NCBI RefSeq assembly: GCF_030689025.1
Contig: NZ_JAUYWA010000017.1
Coordinates: 1-64,000 of the forward strand
Reading direction: 5' to 3'
DNA length: 64,000 nt
Origin: Oceanobacter sp. 1_MG-2023
GTDB taxonomy: Bacteria > Pseudomonadota > Gammaproteobacteria > Pseudomonadales > Oceanobacteraceae
Shown: piece by piece, positions 28,158 through 36,001 of the stretch
Position numbering within the stretch: position 1 is the first letter of the stretch
Layout of the letters: each line of letters opens with the position of its first letter
The notes under the pieces: model-generated
Seen by the model: only the letters and a program-made list of their open reading frames with translations
What the model was told of the DNA's origin: nothing
Database searches by the model: none
Program-made: the position numbers and the translations under genes

Positions 28158-28631
28158 ATGAAAAAGATGTTGGCGGTAGTATTGCTGGGTGTCAGTGCCA
28201 GCGTGACGGCTCAAGCGGTAGAAATTAAAAAATCTGTGGATGAACAACGCTGCCGTATGGTCAAGCAGAGCACCTGTATCAACAACGGTCGTAATGGCAT
28301 TCAGCATTGTCAGCAGGAGCATCGGCAATCAGCCGCAGAGTTCGGGGCTGACCAGATAGTGATTACCTCGACCAATCAGAGTGATCATCGCAAACGCATG
28401 GCAACCGGTAACTACAAGAACTTTACCAAAACCAAGATGACGGCGCGGTATTATGTCTGTGATGACAGAATCCAGCAGCATCAGAACATGCAGCGAGAGG
28501 TTGTTGTACCACCGGCGCAAGGTAAAACCGTCGAAGAGCGCCTGTTGCGCTTGCAAACCCTGCGTGAGAAGAACCTGCTCAGCGAACAGGAATATCGCAC
28601 CAAGCGTGCGGAAATCCTGTCGGAGCTGTAG
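28158..28631 (+). CDS. Exported protein with C-terminal SHOCT domain
   Basis: 157 aa. Signal peptide with cleavage after VTAQA (about residue 19). The middle has four cysteines (CRMVKQSTC, HCQQEH, YVCDD) and a stretch RQSAAEFGADQIVITS that recalls RcsF/DUF4156-like envelope proteins; that resemblance is weak. The last ~35 residues (VEERLLRLQTLREKNLLSEQ, then EYRTKRAEILSEL) are a clear SHOCT domain, an oligomerisation module. In-frame codons upstream of this ATG lack protein character. Function unknown. It precedes the EmrAB-type genes by about 320 bases, so operon membership is doubtful. Confidence 0.65.
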   Translation: MKKMLAVVLLGVSASVTAQAVEIKKSVDEQRCRMVKQSTCINNGRNGIQHCQQEHRQSAAEFGADQIVITSTNQSDHRKRMATGNYKNFTKTKMTARYYVCDDRIQQHQNMQREVVVPPAQGKTVEERLLRLQTLREKNLLSEQEYRTKRAEILSEL

Positions 28632-28952
28632 CGCTATCGCTAACTCCTGACTTTTATTGCGTCTTTCCGCTCGCCTTTTACCCCGATGCTATCCTTGATT
28701 ATCGCTGTGACCCTGCACCGACTGGAAGGTCAGTCGGCGGGGTGGCACTGCGGTAATAACCGTGGTCGCCGTTATGGTGATCATCATGATGGTGGTTGTC
28801 ATGATGGTAATCATTGTGGTGGTAACGGTTGTTTGCATAACCGCAGTTGTTGCCGGTTATGGAACAGTATGTGAAAACAATTTAATTTCCAATTTGTTAA
28901 ATAGCAAGCTAGTTTAGCGCCCTGTTCTGGCTCCTCTGGGTGATGTAAGGCG
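28632..28952. other. Intergenic region with a possible Cys/His/Gly-rich mini-ORF
   Basis: No confident gene. From 28686 to 28874 a 62-codon frame has a hydrophobic start (MLSLIIAVTL) and a tail rich in Gly, His and Cys (DHHDGGCHDGNHCGGNGC). No Shine-Dalgarno precedes it. The DNA is a run of related GATGGT/CATGATGG-like words, so the composition may simply reflect a repeat. Listed as a candidate only. Confidence 0.3.
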
Positions 28953-29966
28953 ATGCGTAAAGTAGTGATTGTTCTGTTGTTGTTATTGATCACCGGTCTG
29001 GCGGGTTACTGGTGGTGGTGGCATCAGGGCCGCGAAGATACCGACAATGCCTACATCAAGGCCGATATTGTACCGGTGATGAGCCGGATCGATGGAACCG
29101 TACTGGCGCTGGAAGCCCAGGACAATCGGGCGGTGAAGCAGGGCGATGTGTTACTGACATTGGACCCTGCCTTGTATCTGACCCGTTTACAGCAACAGCA
29201 GGCCATGCTGTCTGCAGCCCAGGCCCGACTTACACATCTGGCCGACCGGGTAGTGGCGGAACAATCCCAAATCGCTTCAGCTGCGGCTTCGCTGGAAGGT
29301 GCCCGGGCTGAATACCGGCGCGCACAACAACAACTGAAGCGCCTGCAGCAACTCAAACAACAGCAATATGTATCGCAGGATGCCATTGATGCCGCCGAAC
29401 TGACCCAGGCCTCGGCTGAGGCCCGGCTACACGAAAACGAAGCCCAACTGGCGTCCCGCAAGGCCAATCTGGTGGCGGTCAAGGGCGAGGCTCCGCAATT
29501 ACAGGCCAGTGTGGCAGAAGCCCGGGCGGCGGTGGCTCAGGCTCAGCTGATGCTGGATTACTGCACCATTGTGGCTCCCCGTGATGGGATAATCACCAGC
29601 CGCCAGATTCAGCTGGGACAGAGTGTGGCACCCGGTGCCCGCTTGATGAGTCTGGTGACTCACCCGGTTTGGGTATATGCCAATTTCAAGGAAACCCAGG
29701 TGGCCGAGATGCAAGTCGGACAAGCGGTTGAAATCCGGGTTGATGCCTTGCCTGATCTGATATTCAAAGGCCATGTTGACAGTTTTTTTGCGGCCACCGG
29801 TTCAGAATTTGCTCTGCTGCCTCCTCAGAATGCAACGGGTAACTTCACCAAGGTGGTACAACGATTACCGGTCAAGCTGGTGTTTGAAGACGGTCAGGAT
29901 ACCTCGATGCTGCGCCCTGGCATGTCGGTTGACGCTGCTGTTTTTACTGCTGCTGTGGCTGAGTAG
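28953..29966 (+). CDS. HlyD/EmrA-type periplasmic adaptor
   Basis: Membrane-fusion protein linking an inner-membrane exporter to an outer-membrane channel. One N-terminal helix (about residues 3-22, followed by WWWWHQG), then the DTDNAYIKADIVPVMSRIDG barrel/lipoyl segment, a long coiled-coil hairpin (about 70-200, Gln/Ala-rich) and a C-terminal barrel (LDYCTIVAPRDGIITSRQIQ, PGARLMSLVTHPVWVYANFK). Length 337 aa. TAAGG precedes the ATG. It is followed three bases later by its DHA2 partner, the EmrAB arrangement. No outer-membrane factor gene is adjacent. The substrate is unknown. Confidence 0.88.
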   Translation: MRKVVIVLLLLLITGLAGYWWWWHQGREDTDNAYIKADIVPVMSRIDGTVLALEAQDNRAVKQGDVLLTLDPALYLTRLQQQQAMLSAAQARLTHLADRVVAEQSQIASAAASLEGARAEYRRAQQQLKRLQQLKQQQYVSQDAIDAAELTQASAEARLHENEAQLASRKANLVAVKGEAPQLQASVAEARAAVAQAQLMLDYCTIVAPRDGIITSRQIQLGQSVAPGARLMSLVTHPVWVYANFKETQVAEMQVGQAVEIRVDALPDLIFKGHVDSFFAATGSEFALLPPQNATGNFTKVVQRLPVKLVFEDGQDTSMLRPGMSVDAAVFTAAVAE

Positions 29967-29969
29967 CGT

Positions 29970-31538
29970 GTGACTGAGCGTTTTCCGCGCTACTGGTTAG
30001 CGATTGCTGGTGCCCTGTTGGGTGCCTTTATGGCCATTCTCGATATTCAGATCACCAATTCTTCGTTGAAAGATATTCAGGCGGCGTTGGGTGCCACTCT
30101 GGAGGAATCCTCCTGGATTGCGACCTCGTACCTGGTGGCTGAAATGATCGCTATCCCATTGACCGGCTTTTTTGCCGCCTGGCTGTCGCCGCGGCGTTAT
30201 CTGGTGTGGAACAGTGCCGCGTTTGTGGCGGCCTCGCTGGCCTGTTCGCTGGCCTGGAACCTCGAGAGCATGATTGTATTCCGGGCGTTGCAGGGATTTA
30301 CCGGCGGCGCGCTGATTCCGATGGCGTTTAACCTGATTGTGACCTTGCTGCCGCTGGACAAACGCCCGGTCGGGATGGCGCTGTTTGGTGTCACAGCAAC
30401 CTTCGCTCCCAGTATTGGCCCGACACTGGGAGGCTGGTTAACAGAAACATTCAGCTGGCATTATCTCTTTTACCTCAATGTCATACCCGGGGCCGCTGTG
30501 ATCACCCTGCTGACCATGGGGCTGGAGAAACGCAAGGTTGATGACACCCAGCTAGCCCGGATAGATGTGCTGGGTATGGTCACCATGGCGCTGGGGTTGG
30601 GGTGTTTGCAGCTGGTATTGGAAGAAGGCGCCAAGGATGACTGGTTTGAGGCTGAGTACATTCGCTGGTTAGCGCTGGTGTCATCGTTATCGCTGGTACT
30701 GTTTGTACGACACCAGTTACGGGTGCCGTTTCCATTGGTGAATCTGCGCCTGTTTGCCAACAAGGATTTCAGTCTGGCCTGTGTGGCGTATCTGATGCTG
30801 GGATTCGGGCTGTTTGGTTCCGTGTATCTGGTGCCTTTGTATCTGGCGTCATTACATGATTACACCGCGTTGGATATTGGCCTGGTACTGATGTGGGTTG
30901 GCTTTCCACAATTGCCGTTTTTTCCGTTGATCCCCAGAATTCTCAAGTTTGTGCAGGCCCGTTTTTTGGTAGCGATCGGGTTTGTGGTCATGGGGATGAG
31001 CCTGTTTATGAATATGCATATGAGCATGGACTATGATGGCAGTTATCTGATTCCGGCGTTATTGCTGCGGGCGTTAGGGCAGCCGTTTATCATGGTGCCG
31101 CTGTCATTAATGTCGGCAGCGGCATTACCGCCGCAGGATGTTGCTTCGGCGTCGACGTTGTTTAACGTGATGCGTAACCTGGGTGGAGCGATAGGTATTG
31201 CTGGCCTGGCAACCCTGTTGCAAAAACGCACTGACCTGCATGGTGCGGAAATTCGCGAGACGCTGGTGGCCAATAGCCAATCGACGCTGGATTATCTGGC
31301 ACTGCTGGGGCAGCAAATGGGGCTGCCAGCACAGGCGCCGCAAGTATTGTCTCAGGTCGCAACCGAGGTGCAACAGCAGGCCTCGGTGATGTCTTACAAC
31401 GAGGCATTTGCGGTGTTGGGGGTGTCGATGCTGGTGGCTGCCGTGGCCTCTGTGATGGTCAAGCCATCGAAGCCACTCAAGGCGAAAAGCACCGATACCA
31501 CCCCGGATCATTCTGCCGCCGACAAGGCCAGCACCTGA
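29970..31538 (+). CDS. DHA2 family (EmrB-type) MFS exporter
   Basis: Proton-driven multidrug exporter of the 14-helix DHA2 class, 522 aa. Family marks: AILDIQITNSSLKDIQAALG in helix 1, ESSWIATSYLVAEMIAIPLT, GFTGGALIPMAFNLIV and the motif-C-like FGVTATFAPSIGPTLGGWLT. GTG start three bases after the adaptor stop, so the pair is co-translated. It probably needs a TolC-like channel encoded elsewhere. Which compounds it exports cannot be told from the sequence. Confidence 0.9.
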   Translation: MTERFPRYWLAIAGALLGAFMAILDIQITNSSLKDIQAALGATLEESSWIATSYLVAEMIAIPLTGFFAAWLSPRRYLVWNSAAFVAASLACSLAWNLESMIVFRALQGFTGGALIPMAFNLIVTLLPLDKRPVGMALFGVTATFAPSIGPTLGGWLTETFSWHYLFYLNVIPGAAVITLLTMGLEKRKVDDTQLARIDVLGMVTMALGLGCLQLVLEEGAKDDWFEAEYIRWLALVSSLSLVLFVRHQLRVPFPLVNLRLFANKDFSLACVAYLMLGFGLFGSVYLVPLYLASLHDYTALDIGLVLMWVGFPQLPFFPLIPRILKFVQARFLVAIGFVVMGMSLFMNMHMSMDYDGSYLIPALLLRALGQPFIMVPLSLMSAAALPPQDVASASTLFNVMRNLGGAIGIAGLATLLQKRTDLHGAEIRETLVANSQSTLDYLALLGQQMGLPAQAPQVLSQVATEVQQQASVMSYNEAFAVLGVSMLVAAVASVMVKPSKPLKAKSTDTTPDHSAADKAST

Positions 31539-31597
31539 AGCGCTGTTGGGCTTTGGTCTGGCGGGTGTGTGTCCGGGCAAGTGCCGGCAAACTGTCG

Positions 31598-31626
31598 TTT
31601 ACTTCCTGATCTATCCAGCATACAAT
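31598..31626 (+). promoter_or_regulatory. Sigma70-type promoter of the rpsP operon
   Basis: TTTACT and TACAAT separated by exactly 17 bases. Transcription from here gives a leader of about 205 bases before rpsP, containing several GC-rich hairpins. Confidence 0.6.
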
Positions 31627-31838
31627 CTGCGCCCCTTTTAATAGGCCTTTTTCGCCTGTATCCGGATTGAGATGAATCGCCTCCGGGCGATAACAGCATG
31701 ATTGGCAAGCGGGAAAGATGTTGAACGGCGGGCGATTCCAAAACCCGCCACCCGGAATATCCGGTAGTGTGACTCTGTTTTTCAGACCAACGCTGACTGG
31801 GATTCCGCTTGATAAAACGATCGGAGTAGATCTTTTTT
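31627..31838 (+). promoter_or_regulatory. Structured 5' leader of rpsP
   Basis: Between the promoter and rpsP are ATCGCC/GGCGAT (around 31677-31692), GGCGGG/CCCGCC (around 31732-31757) and CCGG-aata-TCCGG hairpins in a row. The length and folding potential would suit a ribosomal-protein leader under feedback control, but no known leader class was recognised. Confidence 0.4.
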
Positions 31839-32117
31839 ATGGTAGTTATTCGTCTGGCCCGTGGTGGCTCAAAAAAACGTCCTTTTTATCACATCAACGT
31901 AGCGGATTCGCGTTGTCCTCGCGACGGTCGCTTTATCGAGCGTATGGGTTTCTTTAACCCGGTTGCTCGTGGCTCCGAAGAAGGCCTGCGTATTGATCTG
32001 GAACGTGTTGATTTCTGGCTGGCTCGTGGTGCTCAGCCTACCGAGCGTGTTGCCAAACTGCTCAAAGATGCACGTAAAGCCCAGCCTGCTGCTCCTGCAG
32101 CTGACGCTGAAGCTTAA
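31839..32117 (+). CDS. rpsP: 30S ribosomal protein S16
   Basis: Small-subunit protein needed for early 30S assembly. The opening [20 protein letters not shown] and the block [15 protein letters not shown] are diagnostic. 92 aa with an Ala-rich tail. GGAG precedes the start. First gene of rpsP-rimM-trmD-rplS. Confidence 0.98.
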   Translation: MVVIRLARGGSKKRPFYHINVADSRCPRDGRFIERMGFFNPVARGSEEGLRIDLERVDFWLARGAQPTERVAKLLKDARKAQPAAPAADAEA

Positions 32118-32141
32118 TTCGTGCCAGCTGAGGGAGCGTTG

Positions 32142-32666
32142 GTGACTGACCAGGAAATTACCGTTCTGGGCAAGATCTCGACCGCATTTGGCATCAAGGG
32201 ATGGGTCAAGGTGTATTCCTTTACCGATCCGGTGAGCAACATTCTGGACTACCCGATCTGGCTATTGAGTATCAATGGTGAGTGGCGGACGTTTGAAGTG
32301 GAAGCAAGCCAAACCCAAAGCAAAGGGATTGTGGTAAAACTGAAAGGTATAGCAGACCGCGATGCGGCGCTGGCGCTGTCTCAAACCGAGATTGCCGTTT
32401 ATACCTCGCAATTACCCGAACCCGACGACGATGAATTTTATTGGTTCCAGCTGGAAGATCTGAAGGTAGAGAATACCCAGGGTCAGCTGCTGGGCAAGGT
32501 AAAAGAGCTGTTTGATTCTGGTGGTGGTAACCAGGTAATGAAACTGACGAGCTGCGAAGGCAGTATCGATCAGCAACAACGCCTGATCCCCTACGTAGAT
32601 ACCATCGTTCTGGATGTCGACCTTGAAAGCAAGGTGATCCAGGTCGAATGGGAAGCAGATTACTGA
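32142..32666 (+). CDS. rimM: 16S rRNA processing protein RimM
   Basis: Binds ribosomal protein S19 and helps mature the 30S head. N-terminal beta-barrel ([20 protein letters not shown]) and C-terminal PRC-barrel ([20 protein letters not shown]). The GTG at 32142 is taken as the start because GAGGGAG lies five bases upstream; a GTG seven codons earlier is possible and would give 181 aa. It begins 24 bases after the rpsP stop. Confidence 0.95.
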   Translation: MTDQEITVLGKISTAFGIKGWVKVYSFTDPVSNILDYPIWLLSINGEWRTFEVEASQTQSKGIVVKLKGIADRDAALALSQTEIAVYTSQLPEPDDDEFYWFQLEDLKVENTQGQLLGKVKELFDSGGGNQVMKLTSCEGSIDQQQRLIPYVDTIVLDVDLESKVIQVEWEADY

Positions 32667-32706
32667 CCAGTGCTGTTTTGACAGCACCGGTATAGAGGCC
32701 CACACG

Positions 32707-33486
32707 ATGTGGTTTGGCGTTGTTTCCCTGTTTCCGGATATGTTCAATTCGCTCACCGATTATGGTGTCAGCGGACGGGCAGTGAAGCAGGGACAGATTG
32801 CTGTCGAGCGTTGGAATCCCCGTGATTTTGCGTACGACAACTACCAGACCGTCGATGATCGTCCTTACGGTGGTGGCCCCGGCATGCTGATGAAAATCCA
32901 GCCGCTGCAGGATGCCATTGCCGCCGCTCGTGAAGCGGCAGATCAGCAACCAGGGAAACCGGCGCGAGTGATTTATCTGTCACCGCAAGGGCGCAAACTG
33001 GATCAGGCGGGGGTGCTGGAACTGGCACAACACGACAAGCTGATTCTGGTATCGGGACGATACGAAGGCATTGATGAACGTTTGATCGGGCAGGAAATCG
33101 ACGAAGAGTGGTCGCTTGGCGACTTTGTACTCAGCGGCGGTGAACTGGCGGCAATGACATTGATGGATGCGGTGATTCGTTTGGTGCCGGGTGTACTTGG
33201 GCATGACTTGTCGGCCCAGCAGGACTCCTTTATGGAAGGCCTGCTCGACTGTCCCCATTATACTCGTCCGGAAGTGTACGACGGACAATCTGTCCCTGCG
33301 GTATTACTGAGTGGCAACCACGAGAAAATCCGCCTATGGCGGCTGAAACAGTCTCTTGGCAGAACCTGGGAGCGTCGACCGGATTTACTGGACACGCTGG
33401 AACTGAGTAACGAACAACATAGGTTATTGACAGAGTATCTGAGCGAACGAGTGAGTGAATCTGACACCAAATCGCCAGACTGTTAA
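32707..33486 (+). CDS. trmD: tRNA (guanine-37-N1)-methyltransferase
   Basis: SPOUT methyltransferase adding the m1G37 modification that prevents +1 frameshifting at CCN and other codons. Opening [23 protein letters not shown] knot [26 protein letters not shown] and [18 protein letters not shown] are family signatures. 259 aa. Third gene of the ribosomal operon. Confidence 0.98.
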   Translation: MWFGVVSLFPDMFNSLTDYGVSGRAVKQGQIAVERWNPRDFAYDNYQTVDDRPYGGGPGMLMKIQPLQDAIAAAREAADQQPGKPARVIYLSPQGRKLDQAGVLELAQHDKLILVSGRYEGIDERLIGQEIDEEWSLGDFVLSGGELAAMTLMDAVIRLVPGVLGHDLSAQQDSFMEGLLDCPHYTRPEVYDGQSVPAVLLSGNHEKIRLWRLKQSLGRTWERRPDLLDTLELSNEQHRLLTEYLSERVSESDTKSPDC

Positions 33487-33496
33487 GGAGCATACA

Positions 33497-33850
33497 ATGA
33501 GCAACAAGAACCCAATCATTCAGCAGATTGAGAACGCCCAGCTGAAAGAATCCGTTCCTGAATTCGGCCCAGGTGACACTGTGGTTGTACAGGTTAAGGT
33601 AAAAGAAGGTACCCGTGAGCGTCTGCAGGCGTTTGAAGGTGTAGTGATTGGCAAGCGTAACCGCGGCCTGAACTCTGCTTTCACCGTCCGTAAAATCTCT
33701 CACGGTGTTGGCGTAGAACGTACTTTCCAGACTCACAGCCCACAGATTGACAGCATGGCTGTCAAACGTCGTGGTGATGTGCGTCAGGCGAAACTGTACT
33801 ACCTGCGTGAACGTAGCGGTAAATCTGCACGTATCAAAGAGAAGGTATAA
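33497..33850 (+). CDS. rplS: 50S ribosomal protein L19
   Basis: Large-subunit protein at the 30S-50S interface. 117 aa with the family core [40 protein letters not shown] and the basic end [23 protein letters not shown] lies six bases before the ATG; an in-frame ATG 14 codons earlier falls inside trmD and is unlikely. Confidence 0.98.
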   Translation: MSNKNPIIQQIENAQLKESVPEFGPGDTVVVQVKVKEGTRERLQAFEGVVIGKRNRGLNSAFTVRKISHGVGVERTFQTHSPQIDSMAVKRRGDVRQAKLYYLRERSGKSARIKEKV

Positions 33851-33868
33851 CCTTCTTGTTTGGAAAGA

Positions 33869-33891
33869 ACGGGCCTTGTGCCCGTTTTTTT
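33869..33891 (+). terminator. Terminator of the rpsP-rplS operon
   Basis: ACGGGC and GCCCGT form a 6-bp stem with a five-base loop, followed by seven T residues, 18 bases after the rplS stop. Confidence 0.85.
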
Positions 33892-33998
33892 ATGGCTGTA
33901 AAACAGTATTGGCAAGATCGCTATGAATTGGTTGGAACCAATGACCCTCTCCGGCTTCAAAACCGAAATTTATTCCTGACAACAGGGTGTAGGACACA

Positions 33999-34868
33999 AT
34001 GAAGAAATTATTGTTGTCGTTTTTGGTGGTTGGTCTGACCGCCTGTAACGATTCGGATGCAGCAGAACCGACTCAGGCTGCTGCCGCGGCAATCCGGACA
34101 CTGGCAGAATCCCATTTACAACAGGTGTATGGGCCACAGGTAAAAGTGGAAGGTACCAGTCTGATTGCCAATAACCAGATTCTGGAAGTGATTCTGGAAG
34201 GTGGCCCGGCACTGTATATGACGCCGGATGCCAGCCATCTGATCTATCGTGATGAACTGATTGCCATTGATGGCCCACACGCGGTCAATGTGACGCAAGA
34301 GCGTATGAACCCGCGTCGTGCCGAAAGCATGGCAACCATTGCCGATACCGATACCGTCCTGTTCCCGGCCAAAGGCAAACAAAAAGCGCTGATCAACGTT
34401 TTCACTGATATTGACTGCGGTTATTGCCAGAAGCTGCACAAGGAAATTCCGCGTATTAATGAACTGGGCATTACCGTGCGTTACCTGGCGTACCCTCGTT
34501 CCGGTATTCAGGATCCCAATACTGGCCAGCTGACCCAGTCATTCCAGAAAATTAACTACGTCTGGTGTCAGGATGATCGCAAGACAGCCATGACCGATAT
34601 GAAAAATGCCCAGAGTGAACTGAACTCCCTGAGTCGGCAGTTGCGTGCAGGGGATGCTGCCGTGCAGAAGCGCGTAAATGAATTACAGCAGACACTGGTT
34701 GCCAATATGCAGGCGAGTACAGCATGTAATGAGCCGATTGCAGAGCAGTACCTGATGGGTCGACAACTGGGTGTGAATGGCACCCCAGCCATTATTGTTG
34801 ACGATGGCCGTCTGTTCCCTGGCTATATGCCAGCAGACCAACTGGCAGAAGCACTGGGCGTACTCTAG
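33999..34868 (+). CDS. dsbC: DsbC-type disulfide isomerase, probable lipoprotein with an inserted segment
   Basis: Periplasmic thiol-disulfide isomerase that repairs wrong disulfides, kept reduced by DsbD. The thioredoxin-fold active site is Cys140-GY-Cys143 in DIDCGYCQKLHKE; the cis-proline region is NGTPAIIVDDGR. The N-terminal dimerisation domain covers about residues 27-95. Two features are odd. First, the signal ends in a lipobox (VGLTAC, Cys16), predicting membrane anchoring instead of the soluble protein usual in the family. Second, the structural cysteines 190 and 243 are 53 residues apart, against about 22 in E. coli DsbC, because of a charged helical insertion (SELNSLSRQLRAGDAAVQKR). 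It follows the rplS terminator and has its own transcription unit. Confidence 0.88.
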   Translation: MKKLLLSFLVVGLTACNDSDAAEPTQAAAAAIRTLAESHLQQVYGPQVKVEGTSLIANNQILEVILEGGPALYMTPDASHLIYRDELIAIDGPHAVNVTQERMNPRRAESMATIADTDTVLFPAKGKQKALINVFTDIDCGYCQKLHKEIPRINELGITVRYLAYPRSGIQDPNTGQLTQSFQKINYVWCQDDRKTAMTDMKNAQSELNSLSRQLRAGDAAVQKRVNELQQTLVANMQASTACNEPIAEQYLMGRQLGVNGTPAIIVDDGRLFPGYMPADQLAEALGVL

Positions 34869-34890
34869 GCCTCACTGACCAGCCCTTGAT

Positions 34891-34940
34891 ACCCGGATCG
34901 ATAGATGCTGTATTCTGCAGCGTTTGTTGTCCGGGTTTTT
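34891..34940 (+). terminator. Candidate terminator after dsbC
   Basis: ACCCGG pairs with CCGGGT immediately followed by T residues. The loop is long (34 bases) but contains its own GCTG/CAGC helix. Just beyond it, CCGCCAACA/TGTTGGCGG (34947-34974) forms a second 9-bp hairpin without a T run. Confidence 0.45.
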
Positions 34941-35052
34941 ATTATCCCGCCAACAGTGAAGCCAATGTTGGCGGCGCATGTCTGCTTCACAATTCTTATA
35001 GCCGCTGCTTATATCCATGATATTTTTTACTGCTGAGGCTTGACTGTTACCG

Positions 35053-35065
35053 AATCAAAGCTTTG
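35053..35065 (+). promoter_or_regulatory. IHF-type site at the edge of the DnaA-box block
   Basis: AATCAA-AGCT-TTG fits the IHF consensus WATCAA-N4-TTR at every fixed position. In E. coli oriC, datA and DARS2, IHF works with DnaA boxes, so its placement next to this cluster is suggestive. Confidence 0.4.
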
Positions 35066-35174
35066 TCTGTGTCTGTGGGTAACATGTCTTTCTTGCTGGT
35101 TAAAAAATGAACAAATTAGCGGGACCGTTGCCCTGACTGGCTCTGCAGCGCTTTTAAAGATGATATTCACACAA

Positions 35175-35197
35175 TTATCCACAGAAACTGTGGATGA
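35175..35197. promoter_or_regulatory. Inverted DnaA-box pair, copy 1
   Basis: TTATCCACA, a five-base gap, then TGTGGATGA (a one-mismatch box on the other strand). ATCCACAG/CTGTGGAT makes it an 8-bp perfect palindrome around AAA. The same geometry recurs 620 bases on. Confidence 0.65.
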
Positions 35198-35484
35198 AGT
35201 GGCAGTGGGCTAAATCGACAGCCTGATGACGTCAAGTGTATTTTCAAATAATTGGTACAGAATCAGCAGAGAATACCGTCGCTGTTCGCACTGGCTTGAT
35301 GAATTACTCACATAGACCATCATGGTCGTCATGGACAGTTTTTGGATGCAGTACTTGACAAGCACTCGGAGTCGGTACCTAAGACCTTGAAAAGCAAGTA
35401 TTTTTTATAAGCTGAAAAAGATGTGCCTTGGTACTCCAAAAATGGCAGCTGTCAATTTCAAATTCCAGAAAATTATCCCCGTAA

Positions 35485-35493
35485 TTATCCACA
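35485..35493 (+). promoter_or_regulatory. Perfect DnaA box
   Basis: TTATCCACA, the strongest R1/R4-type DnaA box, preceded 12 bases upstream by a degenerate copy (TTATCCCCG). Confidence 0.6.
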
Positions 35494-35606
35494 GACTTGT
35501 TCCCGGTTTTTGATCGGGTATTTTGAAATTAACCAAGGAATGACAGCTTGCAAGTCTTGACAGTGATTTTTTTTAAAAATGACACGTCAATATTTTCTAA
35601 CAGGCG

Positions 35607-35615
35607 TTATTCACA
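35607..35615 (+). promoter_or_regulatory. DnaA box, TTATTCACA type
   Basis: Matches the TTATNCACA consensus fully and sits inside the most AT-rich part of the block. Confidence 0.5.
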
Positions 35616-35794
35616 TAGTCATAAAACCGTCATTTCCATCATCGATAAAAGTCAATAAGTGTCTTCAAAAAAACCGATATATTGCTATCTTATTGAAATA
35701 TAAGAGTTTTTTTTTTGGTTCAAAACCGAACAATTTAAGGAAAAGCCAGTATTGGTGCGGCTTGCAGGTACTTTTAAAGAAATTGTCCTCAGAT

Positions 35795-35817
35795 TTATCC
35801 ACAGATTCTGTGGGTAA
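35795..35817. promoter_or_regulatory. Inverted DnaA-box pair, copy 2
   Basis: TTATCCACA, a five-base gap, then TGTGGGTAA. It shares 19 of 23 positions with copy 1, in the same order and spacing, which argues for a functional unit rather than chance. Confidence 0.65.
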
Positions 35818-36001
35818 CCGGTCGTCAAGGCAAATTATCGGTTATTTTTACCATTCAGGAAAAAAATGGCCTGACAACACGCCTTCAAAGGTTATCGCCA
35901 GTGGATAATAGGCTTGATCTGAGGTTGTTTTCTGCAAGGCTGTGCACAACTTCTGATTCAGGCAAAAATGTGCACAACTTTGGGGAGTAGGCTGCAGAAT
36001 C

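Larger units (their letters stand above)
34950..36001. other. AT-rich non-coding block with DnaA-box cluster (origin-like or DnaA-binding locus)
   Basis: About 1.1 kb without a credible gene, between convergent genes, so it should contain no promoters for its neighbours. Four perfect DnaA boxes (TTATNCACA) occur at 35175, 35485, 35607 and 35795. Near matches lie at 35074 and 35809 (TTACCCACA, reverse), 35163, 35189 (reverse) and 35900 (reverse). The boxes at 35175 and 35795 each face an inverted partner five bases away. AT-rich tracts lie at about 35560-35720. A consensus-like IHF site (AATCAA-N4-TTG) is at 35053. This is the composition of a replication origin or a datA/DARS-like DnaA site; which one is unknown, and dnaA, dnaN and gidA are not in the window. 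Confidence 0.6.

Noticed and set aside
35579-35908. 109-codon plus-strand frame inside the AT-rich block
   Set aside because: It spans DnaA boxes, has no Shine-Dalgarno and an unnatural Lys/Ser/Phe composition; the block is better explained as non-coding.
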